From Streptomyces sp. CHD11 (GTDB lineage Bacteria; Actinomycetota; Actinomycetes; Streptomycetales; Streptomycetaceae), in NCBI RefSeq assembly GCF_018638295.1, contig NZ_JABTTS010000010.1, positions 88,845-152,844 of the forward strand: DNA of 64,000 nt, given 5' to 3'. Shown piece by piece: positions 53,722-60,080 of the stretch. Position numbers and translations under genes: made by a program. Within the stretch, counting starts at the first letter, position 1; every line of letters begins with the position of its first letter. The notes under the pieces are model-generated. The model saw only the letters and a list, made by a program, of their open reading frames with translations, ran no database searches and was not told the origin of the DNA.

Positions 53722-55254
53722 GTGACGCCTGAACCCCCTTCCCTGACGGGAGACTCCCCGGCCGGCACGGACGGCCCCCGGCCCGGACCGCCGCCCGGCT
53801 GCCCCGCACACGACCCGGGCCCCGGCGGGCTGCAGCGGCTGCACGAGTCGAAGGACCTGCGCAAGCTGTACGAGGAGCTGCGGGCCGAACACGGCCCGGT
53901 GGCGCCCGTGCTGATCCACGACGACGTACCGATGTGGGTGGTCCTCGGACACACCGAGAGCCAGCAACTGGTGCGCACCCCGGCGCAGTACTGCAAGGAC
54001 AGCCGCATCTGGTCCCCGCTCAACGAGGGCCTGGTCAAGCCCGACCACCCGCTGATGCCGCACATCGCCTGGCAGCCGATGTGCGCCCACGCCGAGGGCG
54101 ACGAGCACCTGCGGCTGCGCGGCGCCATCGACGCCGCGGTGGCGGCCACCGACTTCCGCGGTCTGCGCCGGCACGTCAACCGCAGCGTCCAGCGGGTCGT
54201 CAACCGGTTCTGCGAGGCGGGCGAGGCCGACCTCGTCGGCCAGTACGCCGAGCATCTGCCGATGGCCGTGATGTGCCATGTCCTGGGCATGCCCGACGAG
54301 TACAACGACCGGATCGTCGAGGCCGCCCGTGACATGCTCCGGGGCACCGAGACCGCCATCGCCAGCAACGCGTACATCATGGGAGCCCTGCAACGCCTCA
54401 CCGTACGCCGCCGTGCCGAGCCCCTCGGCGATTTCGCGGGCCACCTCGTCTCCCACCCCGCCGGACTGACCGACGAGGAGGTCGGCCAGCACCTCCGTGT
54501 GGTGCTGATCGCCGCCTACGAGGCCACCGCCAACCTCCTCGCCAACGTCCTGCGCCAGGTGCTGATCGACCCGCGCTTCCGCTCCCAGCTCAACGGCGGC
54601 CAGATGACCGTGCCCCAGGCGGTGGAACAACTGCTCTGGGACGAGCCGCCGTTCAGCACGATCTTCGCCTACTTCGCCAAGCAGGACACGGAGCTCGGCG
54701 GCCGGCGCATCCGCAAGGGCGACGGACTGCTGTTCGCACCCGCGCCGGCCAACGTCGACCCCCGGGTACGCCCCGACCCCACCGCCGACATGATGGGCAA
54801 CCGCTCGCACCTTGCCTTCGGCGGCGGTCCGCACGAGTGCCCCGGTCAGGACATCGGCCGCACCATCGCCGAAGTCGGCGTCGACGCTCTGCTCATGCGG
54901 CTGCCGGACGTCGAACTGCGCGTCGACGAGGAGGAGCTGTACTTCACCGAGTCCATCGCCTCGCGGCATCTCGTCGAACTGCCCGTGTACTTCACGCCCC
55001 GGCCGCAGCAGGACGAGACGCAGCGGCCGAGCCACGAGAACGAGGCGCCCGTGCAGCGGGACTGGCACATCGGCGGCGGGGGCCGGGCGAAGACCGCGGC
55101 GGCGTCCGCACCGCAGGCCGTACCGCAAGCCGCACCGCAGGCCGAGCCGCCCGTGCCCGTGCCCGTGCCGCCGCCTCCGCCGGAGCCGCTGACGGAACCC
55201 GCCCCGCCGCGGAACGCGTGGCAGCGACTGCTGCGCTGGTGGCGCGGCTACTGA
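53722..55254 (+). CDS. cvnE9: Conservon cytochrome P450, CYP157-like, without ExxR
   Basis: A 510-aa P450, fifth conservon gene (rarE-type). The heme-binding loop LAFGGGPHECPGQDIG is normal, with ligand Cys373. The K helix reads AVEQLLWDEPP (300-310), so the ExxR arginine is replaced by Leu305. This resembles the EQSLW reported for the CYP157 family. The I helix LIAAYEATANLL lacks the usual Gly and first Thr of the A/GGxxTT motif. After about residue 425 an unusual tail of 85 residues is Pro/Ala/Gln-rich and ends PRNAWQRLLRWWRGY, an aromatic/basic segment that could bind membrane. The substrate is unknown. GTG with GGAG upstream. Confidence 0.92.
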   Translation: MTPEPPSLTGDSPAGTDGPRPGPPPGCPAHDPGPGGLQRLHESKDLRKLYEELRAEHGPVAPVLIHDDVPMWVVLGHTESQQLVRTPAQYCKDSRIWSPLNEGLVKPDHPLMPHIAWQPMCAHAEGDEHLRLRGAIDAAVAATDFRGLRRHVNRSVQRVVNRFCEAGEADLVGQYAEHLPMAVMCHVLGMPDEYNDRIVEAARDMLRGTETAIASNAYIMGALQRLTVRRRAEPLGDFAGHLVSHPAGLTDEEVGQHLRVVLIAAYEATANLLANVLRQVLIDPRFRSQLNGGQMTVPQAVEQLLWDEPPFSTIFAYFAKQDTELGGRRIRKGDGLLFAPAPANVDPRVRPDPTADMMGNRSHLAFGGGPHECPGQDIGRTIAEVGVDALLMRLPDVELRVDEEELYFTESIASRHLVELPVYFTPRPQQDETQRPSHENEAPVQRDWHIGGGGRAKTAAASAPQAVPQAAPQAEPPVPVPVPPPPPEPLTEPAPPRNAWQRLLRWWRGY

Positions 55255-56198
55255 GCGGCCGCCCACTCCTCGTACGAGGCCCAGGCCGCGAGCACCCGGC
55301 CGCTGGTGAAACGGTGCTCGACGCCCGTCACCGGGTCGGTGAACTCCAGTTTCCGCGCCAGCAGTTGCAGCGGACGCCGGAAGTCACCGGCCGGTACGGG
55401 GCCGGTCACCACGGGATACAGGGGATCGCCGAGGATCGGTACACCGAGGACGTTCATATGGACCCGCAGCTGATGGGTCTGCCCGGTGCCGGGCACCAGC
55501 CGGTACCGGCCCAGACCGTCCGGGCGGTGTTCGGCGAGCTCCACCCGGGTCACCGCGTTGGGCTCGCCCTCGACCTCCTCGGCGGTCAGGACCCCGCGCT
55601 CCTTCACGATCCTGCTGCGCAGCGTCCGGGGCAGTTCCAGCGCCGGGTCGTGGCGGGCGACGGCCTCGTACTCCTTGCGCACCAGACGGTCGCGGAACAG
55701 CGTCTGGTAGGCGCCGCGCTCCGCGGGCCGCACCGTGAACAGCGTCAGTCCCGCGGTGAGCCGGTCGAGGCGGTGCGCGGCGCTCAGCTCCGGGACGCCC
55801 AGCTCACGGCGGAGCCGGGCGAGCGCCGTCTGGGTGATGTGGCCGCCGCGCGGGGTGGTGGCCAGGAAGTGCGGCTTGTCGACGACGACGATGTGCTCGT
55901 CCCGGTGGACGACCTCCAGCGGGAACGGCACCGGGACCTCGTCGGGCGGCTCCCGGTGGAACCAGAGGAACATCCCGGGCGCGTACGGTGTGTCCGCCGG
56001 CACCGCCCGCCCGTCCGCCCCGACGATCGAACCGGCGGCGAACATCCCGTCGACCACTCCGGCGCCGGCCGCCAGCCGCCCCACCAGATGCTCCCGCACC
56101 GTGGCCCACTGCCCCCCGGCGGGCAGCCGGACCCGCACGGCGTCCACACCGTCGCGCTGCGGCAGGGGAGGGGGCGGCACCGCCCGTCTGCGTCTCAC
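55248..56198 (-). CDS. RluA-family pseudouridine synthase
   Basis: A 316-aa RNA pseudouridine synthase. The catalytic motif is AAHRLDRLTAGLTLF, with the essential Asp (about 143). HIVVVDKPHFLATTPRGGHI and GQTHQLRVHMNVLGVPILGDPLYP are family landmarks. The N-terminal segment (TVREHLVGRLAAGAGVVDGMFAAGSIVGADG) is S4-like but degenerate. The target RNA (23S or tRNA) is not decidable. The GTG at 56198 is chosen; TACGCT lies 8 nt upstream and no Shine-Dalgarno is visible. It converges on the P450 gene with a 7-bp overlap of the 3' ends. Confidence 0.9.
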   Translation of the reverse strand: MRRRRAVPPPPLPQRDGVDAVRVRLPAGGQWATVREHLVGRLAAGAGVVDGMFAAGSIVGADGRAVPADTPYAPGMFLWFHREPPDEVPVPFPLEVVHRDEHIVVVDKPHFLATTPRGGHITQTALARLRRELGVPELSAAHRLDRLTAGLTLFTVRPAERGAYQTLFRDRLVRKEYEAVARHDPALELPRTLRSRIVKERGVLTAEEVEGEPNAVTRVELAEHRPDGLGRYRLVPGTGQTHQLRVHMNVLGVPILGDPLYPVVTGPVPAGDFRRPLQLLARKLEFTDPVTGVEHRFTSGRVLAAWASYEEWAAAQ

Positions 56199-56245
56199 AC
56201 CGAGCAAGCGTACGGGCGCCCCGCGAGCACGGGCCGCCCGGTGTG

Positions 56246-56542
56246 CTACCCGCCCGGAGTGCCCGGCTGCGGCGGCTTCCCGTGGCGGACCGCTTGGGTC
56301 AGCTCCGCCTCGATCTCGTGCCGCGCTCTGCCCTCGGCGCGGGCGTAGCCGGTCACCGCGACGCGGACGTCCCGGGCGAGGTCGCGCCACGCCCGCCAGG
56401 CCGTCTCCCACGTCGCCCGCTGGTGCGCGCTCCAGTGGGCGCGGGCGCGTGGATCGTAGGTGTCCCGCAGTTGCCGTACCCGGTCGTGTGCCTCGTCCGC
56501 CGCGCGCTGCTTGGCCACGAGTTCGTCGAAGGTGTGTGCCAC
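56246..56542 (-). CDS. Small helical hypothetical protein
   Basis: A 98-aa charged, mainly helical protein (HTFDELVAKQRAADEAHDRVRQLRDTYDPRARAHWSAHQRATWETAWRAWRDLARDVRVAVTGYARAEGRARHEIEAELTQAVRHG). It is rich in Arg, Ala and Trp and has no signal peptide or known motif. Codon composition and the conserved-looking helical pattern suggest it is real. GTG at 56542 is tentative. No function can be assigned. Confidence 0.6.
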   Translation of the reverse strand: MAHTFDELVAKQRAADEAHDRVRQLRDTYDPRARAHWSAHQRATWETAWRAWRDLARDVRVAVTGYARAEGRARHEIEAELTQAVRHGKPPQPGTPGG

Positions 56543-56710
56543 GGGCCCGGATCCTGGGGCAGCGCGTGGCCCCGAAGAGCACGCCACGCCGCCGCGCCCG
56601 GGGCGAGGAGCGACGGTTCACCCGACCGGCCCGCCATCGGCTCCCGAGACGCTCCGCTCGGTACGGGCCGCACACGTTCGCGCGGGCGGACGCGGGCGTG
56701 CCGGGCCCCC

Positions 56711-56745
56711 GCTCGCGGCTCGGCCCGAGCGGGCGAGCCGCGAGC
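56711..56745 (-). terminator. Hairpin terminator after the siderophore-interacting protein gene
   Basis: A perfect 12-bp stem (56711-56722 with 56734-56745) and an 11-nt loop in the 340-bp gap between the siderophore-interacting protein gene (read leftwards) and the small helical protein. The rest of the gap shows nothing I can assign. Confidence 0.65.
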
Positions 56746-56885
56746 GCCGCAGGGGCGCGCAAGGGCTCTGGGGCGCGGTGGGCCTCCGGGGCACGGATCC
56801 GAGTCACGGAACCGAGTCCGGAGGCACTCCCGGGCCCGGACCCGCGCTGAGGACGGACGCACCGGACCGGCGCCCGGCCACCGGT

Positions 56886-57734
56886 TCAGGCGGTGGGGTC
56901 CGCCGCGCCTTCCTGCTCCGCCTCGATGCGGGCGTTCCAGTCGCGCTTGGAAGCCTGCCAGCCGTCCTCGTTGTGGCCGAGCCGCCAGTACCCGGAGATC
57001 GACAGGTCCTCGCGCCGCACGCCGCGCTCCACCCGCAGCAGCTTCCGCAGCTCCTTCACGAAGTGCGCCTCACCATGGACGAAGGCGTGCACCCGGCCCT
57101 CGGGGAAGTCCAGGTTCCGTACGGCCTCCACCAGTGCCTCGCCGACGCGACGGTCACCGCGGTGCAGCCAGCGCACCTCCACGTCGGAGTCGATCTTCTG
57201 CTCCTCCTCGGGGCCACTGATCTCCACGAAGGCGAACGCCCTGGCACCCCTGGGCAGCGCCTCCAGCGAGCGGGCGATCGCCGGCAGCGCGCTCTCGTCA
57301 CCGGCGAGCAGATGCCAGTCGGCGCCCGGGTCCGGGGCGTAGGCGCCGCCGGGGCCGTTGAACCGTACGGTCTCGCCCGGCCGGACGCTGGTCGCCCAGG
57401 GGCCGGCCAGTCCCTGGCCCCCGTGGACGACGAAATCCAGGGTCAGCTCGTGGTGCTCCGCGTCCCAGTGGCGCACGGTGTACGTCCGGGTCACCGGCCA
57501 CTGGTCGCGCGGGAACTCCTCGCGGATGCGCTGGAGGTCGAAGGGCTCCGGGTAGGTGGCCCCCGCGGCCGGGAACAGCAGTTTCACGTAGTGATCGGTG
57601 CAGGTGCCCACGGAGAGGCCGGCGAGGCCCTCGCCGCCGAGCACCACGCGCTGCATGTGCGGGGTCAGCCGCTCGGTGCGGACGACCTCGGCGGTGTGCG
57701 GCGTGCGTGGTGCGCGGCCCGGTCGCTCTGCCAT
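56886..57734 (-). CDS. Siderophore-interacting FAD-binding reductase
   Basis: A 282-aa member of the SIP/ViuB family of NAD(P)H- or ferredoxin-dependent ferric-siderophore reductases. The FAD domain has VVRTERLTPHMQRVVLGGEGL, VTRTYTVRHWD (the FAD-binding RxYT) and GGQGLAGPWATSVRPGETVRFNGPGG. The reductase domain has WHLLAGDESALPAIARSLEALP, WLHRGDR and FVHGEAHFVKELRKLLRVERGVRREDLSISGYWRLGHNEDGW. It releases iron from imported siderophores in the cytosol. ATG with GGGAGG 6 nt upstream. An iron box overlaps its promoter region. Confidence 0.92.
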   Translation of the reverse strand: MAERPGRAPRTPHTAEVVRTERLTPHMQRVVLGGEGLAGLSVGTCTDHYVKLLFPAAGATYPEPFDLQRIREEFPRDQWPVTRTYTVRHWDAEHHELTLDFVVHGGQGLAGPWATSVRPGETVRFNGPGGAYAPDPGADWHLLAGDESALPAIARSLEALPRGARAFAFVEISGPEEEQKIDSDVEVRWLHRGDRRVGEALVEAVRNLDFPEGRVHAFVHGEAHFVKELRKLLRVERGVRREDLSISGYWRLGHNEDGWQASKRDWNARIEAEQEGAADPTA

Positions 57735-57756
57735 GAGGTGCCTCCCAGCCTTCACA

Positions 57757-57777
57757 GTTAGGGTTACCTAAGTTAGC
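57757..57777. promoter_or_regulatory. Iron box (DmdR1/IdeR-type) before the siderophore-interacting protein gene
   Basis: The stretch contains TTAGGGTTACCTAA and, on the minus strand, CTAACTTAGGTAACCCTAA, which agrees with the DtxR/DmdR consensus at about 13 of 19 positions. It begins 23 bp before the start codon, so Fe(II)-bound repressor would block expression in iron-rich cells. Confidence 0.7.
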
Positions 57778-57827
57778 ACCTCGGGCTCGGAGCCGGGGGC
57801 GAGTCGCCGGCCGGGCCGTGCCCGCGG

Positions 57828-58757
57828 CTACGACGACAGCGTCGTCAGCAGCCGCTGCAGGGAGCCGCTCAACCCCCAGCGGGCGGCCAGGGACTCCACC
57901 CCGGCCGGGTCCCGCGGCGTCCGCGGCAGCGCCGTGTCGACGTCCGGCAGCGGGACGTCGTCCGCCACCCGGACCACCTGGGGAGCGACCGCGAGGTACG
58001 GCCGTGCCAGATCCAGGCGCTGACGCTGCGTCGGTGTGAGCTTGGCCCGCGGATCGTCCACGGCCGCCAGGATTCCGGCCAGATCGCCGAACTCGGCCAG
58101 CAGTTTGGCGGCTGTCTTCTCCCCGACGCCCGGTACGCCCGGCAGCCCGTCGCTCGGATCACCGCGCAGCAGCGCCAGATCCGCGTACCCCTTGCCGTCC
58201 ACCCCATACTTCTCGCGCAGCGTGGCCTCCTCGGTGATCTGGAGAGTGCCCACGCCCTTCAGGGGATACAGCACGCGCACCCCCCGCGCGTCGTCCACCA
58301 GCTGGTAGAGATCGCGGTCACCGGTGACGATGTCGACCGGTCCGCTCGCCCGGGCGGTGAACGTACCGATCACGTCGTCCGCCTCGTACCCGGCGACCCC
58401 CACGCGCGCGATGCCCACCGCGTCGAGCACCGACCCGATGACCGGCACCTGCGGGGACAGTGTGTCGGGCACCTCCTCCTCGTCCGGGCCCTCCGCCCGC
58501 TCCTCGGCGACCCGGTGTGCCTTGTAGGAGGGGATGAGGTCCACCCGCCACTGCGGGCGCCAGTCGGCGTCCATACAGGCCACCAGGCGGTCCGGCCGGT
58601 GGTCCTTGACCAGGCGGTCGATGAAGTCGAGCAGCCCGCGCACGGCGTTCACCGGCGAACCGTCCGGGGCTCGGACGGAGTCGGGGACGCCGAAGTAGGC
58701 GCGAAAGTAGAGGGAGGCAGTGTCGAGGAGCATCAGTTGTCCGGTCACGTCCCGCAT
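57828..58757 (-). CDS. 5'-3' exonuclease (PolI-type FEN domain protein)
   Basis: A 309-aa stand-alone flap nuclease. The N-terminal metal-binding region is LMLLDTASLYFRAYFG (Asp at about 12), then DADWRPQWRVDLIPSYKAHR. The acidic cluster GYEADDVIGTF and DIVTGDRDLYQLV follow. The helix-hairpin-helix is SDGLPGVPGVGEKTAAKLLAEFG (about 200-222). It matches the exonuclease domain of DNA polymerase I without the polymerase part. It probably processes RNA primers or flaps. The ATG at 58757 is used; an adjacent ATG at 58760 would add one Met. Confidence 0.92.
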   Translation of the reverse strand: MRDVTGQLMLLDTASLYFRAYFGVPDSVRAPDGSPVNAVRGLLDFIDRLVKDHRPDRLVACMDADWRPQWRVDLIPSYKAHRVAEERAEGPDEEEVPDTLSPQVPVIGSVLDAVGIARVGVAGYEADDVIGTFTARASGPVDIVTGDRDLYQLVDDARGVRVLYPLKGVGTLQITEEATLREKYGVDGKGYADLALLRGDPSDGLPGVPGVGEKTAAKLLAEFGDLAGILAAVDDPRAKLTPTQRQRLDLARPYLAVAPQVVRVADDVPLPDVDTALPRTPRDPAGVESLAARWGLSGSLQRLLTTLSS

Positions 58758-58896
58758 CATGCCGCACCCCGCCGACACCGCCCCGGAGGAAGCGGCACGG
58801 TGCGTCCTGCGCAACGGGTTGCGTGCTGCGCCACACCTGTGAGGCGGAGCACGAACGTGTTTGCCCCGGGCGAAACCGGGGAGGTGCGCGCCCGGA

Positions 58897-58945
58897 GCGA
58901 TGCCGGTTACGGATTCAACTTTTGTGGGCAGCGTGAGCCGCCCGC
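58897..58945 (+). promoter_or_regulatory. Long-range inverted repeat in the betaine-transporter leader region
   Basis: GCGATGCC (58897-58904) and GGCATCGC (58938-58945) are perfect 8-bp arms, 33 nt apart, with some extension on either side. It lies 44-92 bp before the ATP-binding gene and could be a leader structure or protein site. No known riboswitch was recognised. Confidence 0.35.
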
Positions 58946-58988
58946 CGGGCATCGCTTCCGTCATTTGCCGTCGAGACAAGAGGTACAC

Positions 58989-60080
58989 GTGTCAGCCAGG
59001 CTTGAGGCCGAGCATCTGTACAAGGTGTTCGGCAGACGACCGGACAAGGCGGTCGAAAGACTGCGCCACAAGAAGGCAGACCGGGAGGAATTGCGCGCCG
59101 ACGGTGTCACCGCGGCCGTCATCGACGCCTCGTTCACGGTGGAGCCGGGCGAGATCTTCGTCGTCATGGGCCTGTCGGGCTCGGGCAAATCCACCCTGCT
59201 GCGGATGCTGAACGGCCTGCTGGAGCCGACCGCCGGACATGTGCGCTGCGACGGGCAGGACCTCACCGCCCTGTCCGACCGGGAACTGCGCCAGGTCCGC
59301 TCGAAGAAGATCAGCATGGTCTTCCAGCACTTCGCGCTGTTCCCGCACCGCAGCGTCCGCGACAACGCTGCCTACGGTCTTGAAGTGCAGGGCGTGCCCC
59401 GCGCCGAGCGCGCTCGCCGCGCCGACGAGGCGCTCGCCCTGTGCGGCCTGGCCGGCTGGGAGAAGTCGTGGCCCGACGAGCTGTCCGGCGGCATGCAGCA
59501 GCGCGTGGGCCTGGCCCGCGCGCTCGCCACCGACGCCGACCTGCTGCTGATGGACGAGTCCTTCAGCGCCCTCGACCCGCTGATCCGCCGCGACATGCAG
59601 GACCAGCTGATCGAACTGCAGAAGAAGCTGAAGAAGACGATCGTCTTCATCACCCACGACCTCAACGAGGCCATGCGTCTGGGTGACCGCATCGCGATGA
59701 TGCGGGACGGCCGCATCGAGCAGATCGGCACCGCCCAGGACATCCTGATCCGGCCCGCCAACGACTACGTCGCCTCCTTCACCCAGGATGTCGACCGCTC
59801 CCGTGTGCTCACCGCCGGGTCCGTGATGGACACCGAGGTGCGAGGTGACGAGGCCGACTGCGGCTGTGAGACCGCGGAGCCCGGGACGCCGTTCACCGAT
59901 CTGTGCGCGATCAGCGCCCGCGTACCGCACCCCGTGGCGGTGCTGGGCGCCGAGGACGCGGTCGTCGGCGTCGTGCCCCGCCGGCGTCTCGTCGGTTTTC
60001 TCGGTGACGAGGAGTCCGCCCCCGGGGTGTGCGACACCCCACGGGACAAGGGCGGGGAGAAGGTGATGGCCCGTGCCTAG
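58989..60080 (+). CDS. Glycine betaine/proline-type ABC transporter ATP-binding protein
   Basis: A 363-aa ProV/OpuAA-like ATPase. The start SARLEAEHLYKVFGRRPDKAVERLRHKKADREEL is the family's N-terminal extension. Walker A is GLSGSGKSTLL (about 60-70), signature LSGGMQQRVGLARAL, Walker B LLLMDESFSALDPL. The C-terminal part (AGSVMDTEV, TPFTDLCAISARVPHPVAVLGAEDAVVGVVPRRRLVGFL) is a reduced CBS-type module that in this family senses ionic strength. GTG with AGAGG upstream. Its stop overlaps the next gene's GTG by 8 nt, so they are coupled. Confidence 0.94.
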   Translation: MSARLEAEHLYKVFGRRPDKAVERLRHKKADREELRADGVTAAVIDASFTVEPGEIFVVMGLSGSGKSTLLRMLNGLLEPTAGHVRCDGQDLTALSDRELRQVRSKKISMVFQHFALFPHRSVRDNAAYGLEVQGVPRAERARRADEALALCGLAGWEKSWPDELSGGMQQRVGLARALATDADLLLMDESFSALDPLIRRDMQDQLIELQKKLKKTIVFITHDLNEAMRLGDRIAMMRDGRIEQIGTAQDILIRPANDYVASFTQDVDRSRVLTAGSVMDTEVRGDEADCGCETAEPGTPFTDLCAISARVPHPVAVLGAEDAVVGVVPRRRLVGFLGDEESAPGVCDTPRDKGGEKVMARA

